64,000 nucleotides of DNA, taken from Streptomyces sp. NBC_00250. GTDB taxonomy: Bacteria; Actinomycetota; Actinomycetes; Streptomycetales; Streptomycetaceae. Location of the stretch: assembly GCF_036192275.1 (NCBI RefSeq), contig NZ_CP108088.1, forward strand, positions 1-64,000, given 5' to 3'. Of the stretch, positions 43,001 through 51,574 are shown in pieces (within the stretch, counting starts at the first letter, position 1; the number at the start of each line of letters is the position of its first letter). A model generated the notes under the pieces. The model ran no database searches, had not been told where the DNA came from, and saw only the letters and a list, made by a program, of their open reading frames with translations. Made by a program: the position numbers and the translations under genes.

Positions 43001-43490
43001 ATGAGTTTACGGTGGTGTGCCGAGCAGAAGCGGGTCGCGCACCTGTGCACCGCGCCTGCGTACACCTCGTGCGGCCTGCATCTGATCCGGCGCGGCAAGG
43101 CTGGCGAGTTCAGGCCGGACACCGTCCGCCAGTACATGAGTCGCATCTACGACTGGCAGACCGAGGGTATGCGCCCCGACCCCACCGAGTTCCGCGCGAG
43201 GCTCCGCGTGTGGCGCAAGGCGTGGAGGGACGCCGGTGGCGAGATCACACGATCGGCAGCTCTCACCATCCCCTACCTGCTCAGGTGCCTGGAACGGTGC
43301 GACGAGAGCACGAACATCGGGAAGCGGGACGCCTTCGCCCTGGCGCTGGCCTACCACAACCTCCACCGCCGAGAGGAACTGACGGACCTGCAGAACAAGC
43401 GGGTGCGCGTCTTGCCGTCGGGGCTGCTCGTCGTCACGGCCTCGTCCAAGACCGGCCAGGAGCTGTCCCGTTCGGGTCGTGGTGTCGCCG
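43001..43490 (+). pseudogene. Truncated tyrosine site-specific integrase
   Basis: LHLIRRGKAGEFRPDTVRQY, MSRIYDWQTEGMRPDPTEF, WRKAWRDAGGEITRSAALTI and LALAYHNLHRREELTDLQNK form the core-binding domain and the beginning of the catalytic domain, including the first Arg (RREEL). VLPSGLLVVTASSKTGQEL is the next strand-turn; then the frame loses the family. HxxR and the nucleophilic Tyr are missing. The 3' end meets the convergent kinase gene. A dead integrase near a possible att scar suggests a lost integrative element. Confidence 0.65.
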
Positions 43491-43495
43491 TCAGT

Positions 43496-44038
43496 TCATT
43501 GGTGAGTGCCGGCGAGGAGAGCGTCGATCTCTTCGGCAAGGGTGGTGATGTTGACTGTCTGGGTGGTGTCGACAATCAAAGCGTGCCTGCCCAGTCCGAG
43601 CGGTCCTGGGTAGGCGGCCCAGACCGCGACGCGGTCGCAGATCTCCTCGCGGGTGAGATCCTGGTCGAGGTGGCCGCGGTGGCGTTTGCGTGTCCGGAAC
43701 CGTTCAGCGACAAGTTCGGTATCGCAGTCGCAGAACACCTCGACCAGCTGGGCGTCGAGTTGGTGGAGTCGGGCGGGGGCGGTGTCGCGGTGCCACCAGT
43801 TGACGAGGACTGCTCGCCCGGCGTCGGCAGCGAGCGCGAACAGGATGTCGTCGCTGGCCCGGCTCAGTCGGTAGCGCCATGGCTGATCGCCGATGCCGAG
43901 GGATTCGTAGAGCGATTCCAGGATCACGTCTTTGTCGATGACCGGCAGGCCGAGTTCCACGGCGAGCCTGCGGGCCAGGGTGCTCTTGCCGCTGGCCGGC
44001 AGACCGGAGACGATCACGAAGGCGTTGTCGGTCACCAC
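43496..44038 (-). CDS. P-loop kinase of the zeta-toxin/phosphotransferase type
   Basis: 180 residues from a GTG (VVTDNAFVIVSGLPASGKST). Walker A GLPASGKST at about 13-21; DKDVILESL carries the general base/acceptor Asp of this kinase group; LVNWWHRDTAPARLHQLDAQ and LVEVFCDCDTELVAERFRTR are typical of AAA-type small kinases (chloramphenicol phosphotransferase, gluconate kinase, zeta toxin). It would phosphorylate a small molecule; no antitoxin is adjacent. Neither start codon has a strong ribosome site. It lies between the integrase remnant and an IS630 copy. Confidence 0.75.
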   Translation of the reverse strand: MVTDNAFVIVSGLPASGKSTLARRLAVELGLPVIDKDVILESLYESLGIGDQPWRYRLSRASDDILFALAADAGRAVLVNWWHRDTAPARLHQLDAQLVEVFCDCDTELVAERFRTRKRHRGHLDQDLTREEICDRVAVWAAYPGPLGLGRHALIVDTTQTVNITTLAEEIDALLAGTHQ

Positions 44039-44100
44039 GTCAGTGTGTCGCAGCCCGATTTCCGCGCTGCCCGCAGGGTGAGGCCGACGCTGCGTCCTGC

Positions 44101-45223
44101 TCAGGCCGCTGTTGGCAGGGGTCTGCCGCCCCAGCGGATGGCTTTCTCGCTGCGGATGCGGGCGTGTTCGCGTCGCTGGGCGGCCAGGACGTCGGGGTGG
44201 CGGGCGTTGTTGTTGCGCCAGCGCAGGTAGGCGTGCAGGGCACGGATCTGGACGGTGTGGTTGGGGTGGTGGGAGTTGGCGAGGGTGAACTGCCGCAGGG
44301 GTCCGAAGTGGGCCTCGATGGGGTTGGCCCAGGACGCGTAGGTCGGGGTGAAGCACAGCTCGACCGTGTTCTTGACTGCCCACCGTTTCATCCGCCAGTT
44401 CGTGTGGGCGGAGAGGTTGTCGAGGATCACGTAGATCGGGGCGCCGTCCGGACGGGCCGCCCGGATCGTTCGCATGGCCGCCCAGGTGTGGTCGATGCCC
44501 TTACGTCTATGGTTGACGCCCCACATCTGGTCGTCCCCGACGGAGTAGCAGCCGTGGAAGTAGGTGATCCCGCGGGGTGCGGCGGAACGTCGCCGGCAGC
44601 CGGTCGGGGCGGCCTCGCTCGGCCCAGCAGGAGCCGGCGGTCGGGCGGATGCCCAGCGGCCCGAACTCGTCGAAGGCGAACGTGCGGTCGGTCCGCTCGT
44701 TGATCGCGTACTCGATGCAGGCGAGCTTGACGTCGAAGTCCGGGTCCGGAGACTCCTTCCAGGTCTTCCTGCGCTGGAAGGAGATCCCGCGGCGGGCCAG
44801 TAAGCAGCGCTGGGCCTCCCGGCCGATCCGGACGGGCCGGGCTATGTTCCTGCGCAGGTGATCGGCGAGCTTGCGGATCGACCAGCGGGTGAAGGGCTGG
44901 CCAAGGTTCGTCGGCCGGGTGGTGGCCGTCTGAACGACAAAGTCCTCGTCGTCACGGTTGAGCAGGCGGGGACGGCCTCCCGCCCACCGAGGGTCCAGGC
45001 ATGCAAGCCCGATCTCGTTGAACTTGTGGATCACGTCACGCACGGTGTCCTCGTCCGCCTGCACCAGCCGCGCGATCACTGGGACCGTGCTGCCGCCGGC
45101 CGAGGCCAGCAGCATCATCGCCCGCCGGAACCGCACCGAGCTGGTACTGCCCCGCCGCACGACCTGCTGCAGTTTCTGCCCTTCCTGCTCGGTCAGCCCA
45201 CGGACCTTGACCGGATGCGCCAC
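44101..45223 (-). mobile_element. IS630-family transposase, nearly complete, one frameshift
   Basis: From the ATG at 45223: MAHPVKVRGLTEQEGQKLQQ, HTH text RFRRAMMLLASAGGSTVPVI, then DRTFAFDEFGPLGIRP (first Asp). Near 44577, around ACCCCGCGGG, the frame shifts; from there ITYFHGCYSVGDDQMWGVNH, PIYVILDNLSAHTNW (second Asp), TPTYASWANPIEAHFGPLRQ (Glu) follow to the stop at 44101. All three DDE residues are present. Some IS630 elements use programmed frameshifting, so activity is not excluded, but a simple mutation is likelier. Confidence 0.85.
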
Positions 45224-45297
45224 CCTGCCTCCCCACGATGGTTGGAAGCGTCGTCACTTCCAACCAGCACAACGAGCGACCCGGTGAACGTTCACGG

Positions 45298-45658
45298 TCA
45301 CAGCATTAGCCGCGGAGGCGGACCAAACGCCGAGATCGCGACCAGCGCCCTCGATGCGGCCGCTGAGCAGCGTGTCTTCGACCAGATCCATCGGCTCGCC
45401 GACAAGGGCCAGACCACCGTCCTGATCACCGACGCCCTCGCCGGCCACGTCACCAACACGGCCAAGGCCACCGGCACCGACCCCGACGGCTCCGCTGTCG
45501 AGAGCCCCTCGGTCCGGCTCCGTATCCCCGCCGTCTGCCCGCCCGACGGTTACGGCTACGGCGGCTGCAAGAACGGTGATCACGGCTACGGCGACAACGG
45601 CTACGGCGACAACCGCGACAAGACTGGGAGGCGGCCCGGGAACGAGGCCGCGCGCTGA
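45298..45658 (+). pseudogene. Chimeric ORF: ABC-ATPase tail fused to a secreted-protein tail
   Basis: The first third reads IATSALDAAAEQRVFDQIHR and LADKGQTTVLIT, the post-Walker-B end of an ABC transporter ATPase. Without a stop it goes on as HVTNTAKATGTDPDGSAVES, the end of a DUF11-type extracellular repeat, and a Gly/Tyr-rich tail (GYGYGG, DHGYGDNGYGDN). The two halves come from unrelated genes joined in frame near 45430. There is no start codon with a ribosome site. A perfect 17-bp terminator follows. Confidence 0.7.
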
Positions 45659-45676
45659 CTGACCCAGATGTGACAC

Positions 45677-45713
45677 GGGACCGGATCGGCCGCCGAGCGG
45701 CCGATCCGGTCCC
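45677..45713. terminator. 17-bp bidirectional terminator
   Basis: GGGACCGGATCGGCCGC and GCGGCCGATCCGGTCCC with a CGA loop, followed by TTCGT. It serves the plus-strand chimeric remnant and the minus-strand esterase (ends 45798). Confidence 0.9.
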
Positions 45714-45797
45714 TTCGTACAGGCAGGTATCGCACGTGCGGGCTCTTGCCTGCGCCTTGGTGCCGGTGCCGGTGCCGGTCAGCAGCTGCTGGCAGCG

Positions 45798-46592
45798 TCA
45801 GAGAGCCGAACGGAAAGCGGGCAGGTATCCGCCCGACTGCCCGGTGGCCTTCGGGTGGTAGGAGTTGTACAGCGGGACGGACAGGCTGTGCAGCCAGGAG
45901 TCCGCGGAGCAGATCTCATGGCCCGTGAACTCGTCGACGACGCTGGAGAAGGTGAAGCCCGCGTTCGCGGCCTGCTTCGCCAGAACGCCGTTGAGGGTGT
46001 CGGAACCCCGGTTGATGGCCGCTCGCTCGGTCTCGCTGAGTCCGGCGATGCAGCTCCCGGACAGCTGGTAGAACCGGGGGTACCCGAGAACCACCACGCG
46101 CGCCTGGGGTGCGCGGCTGCGGATGTCCCCGTAGAGAGCGGAGAGGCCACCAGGCAGCGTGCTGTTCATCTTCCCGACTGCGGTGTTCACGGCCGCGACG
46201 CAGGTGGCCTCGCTGTTGAGCACGCAGGTCTGCATGATGTCCGCGAACCCGACGTCGTTGCCGCCCGCCGTGACGCTGACGAGGGTCGTGGACGCGTTCA
46301 GAGGGCCGAGCTGGCCGCTGCGGACGGAACCGGTGGTCGCACCGGAGCACGCGGTGAAGGAGAACGAGGAGGGAGAGTTGGCCGCTGCCCACAGACGGGG
46401 GTACGCGTTGGTGCTGCGCCGGCAGTCGCCGCTGTCCGAGAGGTAGCTTCCGGCACCCACGCCGGAGGAGTACGAGTCTCCGAGGGCCACGTAGCGGTGG
46501 CCGGCGGCGGCGGCCGGCTGGGCGACTCCGAGGGCCGCGGCGGCCACCGCGAGCGCGGTTGACGCGGACAGCACGAATCTTCGCCAGAGCAT
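45798..46592 (-). CDS. Secreted GDSL/SGNH esterase (lipase)
   Basis: 264 residues from MLWRRFVLSASTALAVAAAA, with signal peptide to AQPAAAAGH. Catalytic blocks: ALGDSYSSGVGAG (nucleophile Ser), TAGGNDVGFAD (Gly/Asn oxyanion residues) and NSYHPKATGQSGGY (Ser-His pair, SYHP). Six Cys residues in the known Streptomyces scabies-esterase-like pattern indicate three disulfides. It hydrolyses esters, probably lipid or polymer-linked, outside the cell. Monocistronic with a strong terminator. Confidence 0.9.
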   Translation of the reverse strand: MLWRRFVLSASTALAVAAAALGVAQPAAAAGHRYVALGDSYSSGVGAGSYLSDSGDCRRSTNAYPRLWAAANSPSSFSFTACSGATTGSVRSGQLGPLNASTTLVSVTAGGNDVGFADIMQTCVLNSEATCVAAVNTAVGKMNSTLPGGLSALYGDIRSRAPQARVVVLGYPRFYQLSGSCIAGLSETERAAINRGSDTLNGVLAKQAANAGFTFSSVVDEFTGHEICSADSWLHSLSVPLYNSYHPKATGQSGGYLPAFRSAL

Positions 46593-47082
46593 GGCGATCA
46601 GCCTCAAATCCAGAGTGTGGGAGGTGAGTTGGTTGAACGCGACACTTCTAGCAGGGTGCGCGTACCGGCGGGTAGCCCCCGGTATGGATGTCTTCCGCTT
46701 CGAGTGCATGCCCTTCGTCTCCGCGCGTAGACTCGTCCCGATTGCGCCAGGTACGCGCGTCAAGCGGCGGCGTAGGGAGATCCAGGGCGGTCGGCGTCGG
46801 AACACCATGCGGTTGTCCGTGGACCGCGGCCGGCGGGACTTCCGGAACGTGTGACCGGGAGGGTTACAGTCACGAGGCAGGGGGCCGGAGCCACTGGCAT
46901 TGGCTCCGGCCCCCTGCGTCCGGCGGGCGGTATCGGGTCGGCCGGTGGCCTCGGTGGGCTCCAACAGGGCGAAGTACCCCACGATGCCCCGGAGGACTAC
47001 GGCTTCACGGAGAAGCAGGGACGACCACAGAGGTTGAGTTCCCTGACCCGGTCCTGGCCGGGCGGCCGGCGCTGGTGGAGCC
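46593..47082. other. Gap with an orphan hairpin
   Basis: Apart from the 17-bp stem at 46877 no feature is clear. The 5' part holds the esterase promoter. The 3' part, in another frame, contains ALVEPWAERHGVDAR, which looks like the true N-terminal text of the DUF6087 gene displaced by a frameshift. Confidence 0.45.
46877..46917. terminator. Orphan 17-bp stem-loop
   Basis: GCAGGGGGCCGGAGCCA and TGGCTCCGGCCCCCTGC flank a 7-nt loop. No gene ends next to it on either strand; probably the terminator of a lost gene. Confidence 0.7.
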
Positions 47083-47457
47083 ATGGGCCGAGCGGCACGG
47101 CGTCGACGCGCGGTGCCGCTCAGCGGCGGTCCTCGTCGCGAGGCCCACGTCGACCCCGCCGCGCCGAGAGCGATCGAAGAGTGGACCGGCACGGAGTGGC
47201 AGGTGGTCGACGTTGTCGAGAACCTGGCCGCTGCCAAAGCCCTTCTACGCCCACCGCCGCCCGAGAGGGCGAAGCCTGCCGAGTGGGACCGGCCCGCGAT
47301 GAGCAAGGGCCGGGGCCGACACCGAAAGCCGACCTCAGGAGGAGTGGGACCAGGAGGCGGCCCAGCGCCCGACGGTGGTGCTTCTGGGGCCCGGTCCCTT
47401 CGCGGCCAGCAGGCCGGCGACGGCGTGGCCGCGAAGGCGTCCGTGGCCACGCCGTAG
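47083..47457 (+). CDS. DUF6087 family protein, possibly frameshifted at the 5' end
   Basis: 124 residues from ATG (MGRAARRRRAVPLSGGPRRE). RAVPLSGGPRREAHVDPAAP, RAIEEWTGTEWQVVDVVENL and AKPAEWDRPAMSKGRGRHRK are the signature of DUF6087, a Streptomyces-specific family of unknown role. In this family the segment before RAVPL contains EPWAxRR-type text, which here lies in another frame just upstream, so a one-base indel near 47110 may have removed the native start. C-terminal 30 residues are Gly/Ala-rich filler. Confidence 0.65.
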   Translation: MGRAARRRRAVPLSGGPRREAHVDPAAPRAIEEWTGTEWQVVDVVENLAAAKALLRPPPPERAKPAEWDRPAMSKGRGRHRKPTSGGVGPGGGPAPDGGASGARSLRGQQAGDGVAAKASVATP

Positions 47458-47593
47458 ACGGTGTCCGTGGGCCGCATGACTCGACGCCAATGCCGGCATG
47501 AATCGACGGTCTTGCCGGAAGGCGGCTACCGCTTCCCGGAGTCCGGCCGCACGGGCCGGTGGCTCGGCAGGCTATCGGGTCGTCGTCATACAG

Positions 47594-48238
47594 TCAGGCC
47601 TGCCCCACGGCCGACAGTGCGTCATGGGAGACGGCTCCGTGGGACGCCACGATCCGGGCGCTGCCGTCGGCGAGGTGGTAGCCCATTCCGACGACGGCGA
47701 CTTCACCCGCTTCGACCTGCTCCGACAGGACGCGGGAGCGTTCCAGAAGCAGGCTGACCGTGTGCCGTATGTGCTCGTCGATGATGTCACTGTCCTTGGT
47801 CAGGCCCGCAGCTCGCGCGGCCAGCACGCTCGGGGTGACACGCTCGACCACGTCGCGGACGAAGCCGTTCGCCGTGAACCCGTCCTCGACCGCGGCCCGT
47901 GCCGCCGCGACAGCGCCACAGGAGTCGTGACCCAGGACGACCACGAGACGGCTGCCCAGCACGGTGGTGGCGTACTCGACGCTGCCCAGTACCTCGGAGC
48001 CGAGTACGTGCCCCGCGGTGCGCACCACGAACAGGTCACCGAGCCCCTGGTCGAAGATGATCTCCGCGGCCAGGCGGGAGTCGGAACATCCCAGGACGAC
48101 AGCGAACGGTTCCTGGCCCGGGGCCAGCTCAGCTCGGCGGGCGGCGTCCTGGTTGGGGTGCCCGGGCGTACCCGCCACGAATCGGCTGTTCCCGGCGAGG
48201 AGGGTTTCGAGGGCTACTGCGGGTGAAGTTCTAGGCAT
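47594..48238 (-). CDS. Beta-class carbonic anhydrase
   Basis: 214 residues. Zinc site CSDSR at 51-55 (Cys51, Asp53, Arg55) and GHDSCGA with His104 and Cys107; VVLGCSDSRLAAEIIFDQGL and NAGH-like VRTAGHVLGSEVLGSVEYAT complete the signature. It interconverts CO2 and bicarbonate in the cytoplasm, feeding carboxylases or pH control. Start ATG (MPRTSPAVALETLLAGN). It runs opposite to the sulfatase gene 490 bases away and has no operon partner. Confidence 0.93.
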   Translation of the reverse strand: MPRTSPAVALETLLAGNSRFVAGTPGHPNQDAARRAELAPGQEPFAVVLGCSDSRLAAEIIFDQGLGDLFVVRTAGHVLGSEVLGSVEYATTVLGSRLVVVLGHDSCGAVAAARAAVEDGFTANGFVRDVVERVTPSVLAARAAGLTKDSDIIDEHIRHTVSLLLERSRVLSEQVEAGEVAVVGMGYHLADGSARIVASHGAVSHDALSAVGQA

Positions 48239-48728
48239 GCCGCCACCTTACGAGTCGCCGTCCGGGCCTGCGCTACCAGGCGTCCCTCAGGCCGCCGGGC
48301 ACGCTGTGCAGGTCCAGGGCGACTGCGTCCGAACGCTCCAGGTCGAAGGGTGACCAACGGCACGGTCGGTGAGCGCCGGCTGCTTTCGGGGTGAGGACCT
48401 CACAGCGGCAACTGGACGAGCCACCCCGCCGCATCCACCGGCTCCGGTGTTCGGCCGCACATGGTCCGCAATGCCGTACCAGGACATTGTTCTCACGCCG
48501 TCGAAGTCGCCCGGGATCGCCCCGGTGCCAGCCGCCTGGCCGTGCCGTCGGGGAGCGAGACTGCGTCTGATAGGCGGCATGTCCGTCACCCGGACGGATT
48601 CACGTCATGGCTTCCTCGCAGGCAGCACGTGTCTGCGCGACCTAGGTTCGGGCAGGGTGCACCGCTATCGGTGCACCCTGCACTGCGCGGCGCCACCGCA
48701 GGTGCAGCATGTCGAAGGGAAAGTGGCC
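48239..48728. other. Intergenic region between carbonic anhydrase and sulfatase
   Basis: 490 bases; open plus-strand frame without protein likeness. It contains a 13-bp inverted repeat near the sulfatase start and presumably both promoters. Confidence 0.4.
48652..48681 (+). promoter_or_regulatory. 13-bp inverted repeat upstream of the sulfatase gene
   Basis: GCAGGGTGCACCG, CTAT loop, CGGTGCACCCTGC; ends 47 bases before the ATG. It could be an operator, or an RNA hairpin in the leader. No T tract follows. Confidence 0.7.
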
Positions 48729-50354
48729 ATGACACGTCGCCCCAACATTCTGCTGATCGTCACGGACGAGGAGCGGGCGGCGATCCCGCGCCCCGACGGC
48801 TTCTCCCTGCCGGCACGAGAGCGGCTGGCCGCACGGGGCACGGTCATCGACCGGTTCTACTCAGCATCCGCGATGTGCAGCTCCGCCCGGTCCGTGCTCT
48901 ACACCGGCCAGCACCTGCCCGCCACCGAGATCTACGACAACGACAACATGCCGTACATCCGCCCGCTCGATCCGGGCCTCGGCACGCTGGGCACCATGCT
49001 CCGTTCGGCCGGCTACTACTGCACCTACCAGGGGAAGTGGCACCTCTCGAACGCCTACGTCACGCCGGAGCGCCCCGCACCGACGACAGACGCACTGGAG
49101 CCCTACGGGTTCAGCGAGTTCAACGACTGGGGCGACATCGACGGAGGAGCATGGGCAGGGTTGAAGATCGACCCGGTGATCGCCGGCCAGGCGGTGAGCT
49201 GGCTACGCAACAGGGCGCCCGCCGTGGCGGAGGACCAGCCCTGGTTCATGGCCGTCAACTTCGTCAACCCGCACGACATCATGAGCTTCGACTACGGCGG
49301 CTCCCCCCAGGTCCAGCTGCCGTTCGGTCTCGCTCACGCGGTAGTGGCCAAGGCGGCGGCCGACATTCCGGTGTACCGGAAACGCTGGGACTTCCCGCTC
49401 CCAGAAAGCCTGCACGACGATCTGTCCGGCGCGGTTCCCGCCGTGGCCGAGTACGCACGGATGCTCGACACCGTCTTCGGGCCCGTCGCCGACGACACAC
49501 ACTGGTACGACGGCCTGAACTTCTACCTCAACGCCCTGCACGACGTGGACCGCAGCGTCGAGCTGGTGCTCGACGCGCTGGAAGCCTCCGGACAGGCGGA
49601 CCACACTCTCGTCGTCTTCACGGCCGACCACGGGGAGATGGCTGGATCCCACGGTCTACGGCAGAAGGGGAATCTCGTCTACGACGAGAACTTCCACGTC
49701 CCGTTCATCCTCTGCCACCCCGACATCGACGGCGGCACGCGCACCGACGCCCTCGCGTCGGCGGTCGACCTCGCCCCCACGCTTCTCGAATGCGCAGGTG
49801 TCGCCCCCGCGGACATCGCCACCCGCTTTCCCGCGCTCAAAGGCCGCTCCCTCCTGCCTGCCCTGAACGGCTCGGCAGCACGCGAGGGAGTGCTGTCCGC
49901 CGTCGAGTCGCTCGTGACCCTGGACGCCTCGTTCTGGTTCGAGTTCGCCGACCCGGAAGCCCCGGCACGCGTCCAGAGCGGCGCCCTGCGCCCCGACTGG
50001 ACCAAGCGCGGATTCCTCCGTTGCTACACCGACGCCCGCTACACCTTCGGCCGGTACTTCTCCCCCCTGAACCCCAACCGCCCAGCGGACCTGAAGGATC
50101 TGTTCGCCGACAACGACGTCGTGCTCTACGACCGCCAGGAAGACCCGGCTGAAGTCCGCAACCTCGCAGCCGACCCCGCCCACCACGACCTCGTCCTGCA
50201 CTACTCCCGCCGGCTGGAAGCCCTGATCGACGCCGAGATCGGCACGGACACCCGCGCCTGGGTGACCGAACGGCCCCGGCTCCTCGGCTGGCCCACCTGG
50301 CACGGCGACACCGATCAGCCGGCCACGACGGCGGGGGGCACCTCCAGAAGGTAG
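48729..50354 (+). CDS. Sulfatase family hydrolase
   Basis: 541 residues from the ATG (MTRRPNILLIVTDEERAAIP); a GTG two codons upstream is an alternative. Metal-binding Asp in VTDEE; the formylglycine motif is CSSAR at 50-54 (MCSSARSVLYTG), instead of the usual CxPxR; GKWHL with its catalytic Lys and His; FTADHGEMAGSHGL near residue 300 gives the second Asp/His pair; C-terminal strand-rich subdomain. No signal peptide, so cytoplasmic. Family enzymes cleave sulfate esters, some phosphonates. A maturase (FGE) or spontaneous route must convert Cys50. Confidence 0.9.
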   Translation: MTRRPNILLIVTDEERAAIPRPDGFSLPARERLAARGTVIDRFYSASAMCSSARSVLYTGQHLPATEIYDNDNMPYIRPLDPGLGTLGTMLRSAGYYCTYQGKWHLSNAYVTPERPAPTTDALEPYGFSEFNDWGDIDGGAWAGLKIDPVIAGQAVSWLRNRAPAVAEDQPWFMAVNFVNPHDIMSFDYGGSPQVQLPFGLAHAVVAKAAADIPVYRKRWDFPLPESLHDDLSGAVPAVAEYARMLDTVFGPVADDTHWYDGLNFYLNALHDVDRSVELVLDALEASGQADHTLVVFTADHGEMAGSHGLRQKGNLVYDENFHVPFILCHPDIDGGTRTDALASAVDLAPTLLECAGVAPADIATRFPALKGRSLLPALNGSAAREGVLSAVESLVTLDASFWFEFADPEAPARVQSGALRPDWTKRGFLRCYTDARYTFGRYFSPLNPNRPADLKDLFADNDVVLYDRQEDPAEVRNLAADPAHHDLVLHYSRRLEALIDAEIGTDTRAWVTERPRLLGWPTWHGDTDQPATTAGGTSRR

Positions 50355-50459
50355 CCCGAGCCGATTGCGCGCCAGGACCGGGAGTACTGGACGGATGGCC
50401 GGCTGGCGGGCTCGTGCACCGTAGGCGGTGAGACGTCGAGGACCGTCGGGGATGAGTGT

Positions 50460-50770
50460 TCACCTCTGCCTGTGGGGATCAGGTCCCGTCTGCTGATGAG
50501 ACAGCAGACTAGCGACGGCCTGGACGATGCCGCTCCCGTTCTCGCGGCGGTCAGTGCCGGCCGGTTCTTGAGGTGGCCGATGGCGTGCTCGACTCGGAAG
50601 CCGCGGGAGGGGCCTGCCTTGCATTGGCGTTCGTACATCTCCTCGTACAAGTGGGGGGCGTACTTCCTGAACTTGCGATGCGGTGGCGTCACCACACGTC
50701 CGAGCTGGCCGATTCTATTGCAGGGCCCAATCGGGGACGCCGGGGTGATGGTGACGGTTGCCGGGCTCTC
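50460..50770 (-). pseudogene. IS5-type transposase C-terminal fragment
   Basis: Reads VTPPHRKFRKYAPHLYEEMY, ERQCKAGPSRGFRVEHAIGH, LKNRPALTAARTGAASSRPS. The (R)FRVEHAIGHLKN motif holds the catalytic Glu of DDE transposases (E in VEHAIG). The N-terminal part is not in the window. Sequence from 50771 to 51060 shows no gene. Confidence 0.7.
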
Positions 50771-51060
50771 CACGCTGGTGCAGCTTGCCGTCGGCAGGAT
50801 CGGGGTGCGAGGCCCTCACGGAGCTGGGCGTGGGCCGGGTGTAGCAGGCGTGCGCCCGGGCACCCACATCGAGCACATCAACGCCAGCGGGTGACACGCC
50901 TCGTGCACATGGCGTACGCGAAGGGCGCGGCCGATTCGGTGTGGTCCCGTCTCCCGACTCCCGGCACGCGCACGAGGACGTGCTGGATTGACCTGACGAA
51001 ACGTCAACTCTGGCTGTACTGTTCCTACTTCATGTAATCCGTCGGGGGGATGGTGCGGGC

Positions 51061-51546
51061 ATGACGTTCAATCAGGAGTGGGCCGGTCTCATGTCCGAGG
51101 CGAAGGAGCGGCAACCGGTCGGGATGCGACTCAATGCGGGGGAGAATCCTGCCGGCACCCCTGGGGCCGGTTCGCCCTTCGACTTAGTGGTCGCCCAGGA
51201 CGACCTGGGCGCGGTCGGCAACCAGGCTTTCCTGCTGCACGCCGAGCTGCGAAGGAAGGCCGACATCGCCGGCGCGGGCAGTAACACCAACGGAGCCGGC
51301 TCGACCGCCCAGGCGGCGCAGGAGCTGTCTGCGCACAACATGACCATGGGAGACGAGTTATCCACGACGCTCTCGGTCTGGGACTCGCAGGTCAAGACCG
51401 TCCTGCAGATGTGCGCCCATATCTCCAACCACCTGAACTACTCCCAGAAGACCCACGCGAAGAACGACGAACTGATCGAGGCGTCCATGCGTGGCCGTGA
51501 CGGCTCTGCGATGCCAGTGTCCGAGCTCTCCAAGTACATGTCGTAG
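51061..51546 (+). CDS. Small WXG-operon protein (helical), 161 aa
   Basis: ATG (MTFNQEWAGLMSEAKERQPV) eight bases after a GGGATGGTG run. Mostly helical and hydrophilic with TAQAAQELSAHNMTMGDELS and VWDSQVKTVLQMCAHISNHL, without signal peptide or membrane segment, like ESX/T7SS-associated small proteins of Streptomyces. It begins a three-gene operon (29-base gap to the next). Probable secretion partner or chaperone for the following WXG-type protein; no catalytic motif. Confidence 0.75.
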   Translation: MTFNQEWAGLMSEAKERQPVGMRLNAGENPAGTPGAGSPFDLVVAQDDLGAVGNQAFLLHAELRRKADIAGAGSNTNGAGSTAQAAQELSAHNMTMGDELSTTLSVWDSQVKTVLQMCAHISNHLNYSQKTHAKNDELIEASMRGRDGSAMPVSELSKYMS

Positions 51547-51574
51547 GACGAGCGGGCCGAAGGGGGGAGCAGCG

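Noticed and set aside
43496..44038. Toxin half of a zeta-epsilon toxin-antitoxin pair
   Set aside because: The P-loop kinase fold fits, but no small antitoxin gene adjoins it and the residues do not single out zeta; kept as a general kinase.
45677..45713. Operator for the esterase gene
   Set aside because: It lies downstream of both flanking genes, has a 17-bp GC stem with a 3-base loop, and so fits a terminator.
46593..47477. N-terminal extension of the GDSL esterase frame
   Set aside because: The frame is open far upstream but only from MLWRRF at 46592 is there a signal peptide and ribosome spacing.
48461..50152. A 563-codon plus-strand frame overlapping the sulfatase
   Set aside because: Out of frame with the recognised sulfatase motifs; Arg-rich.
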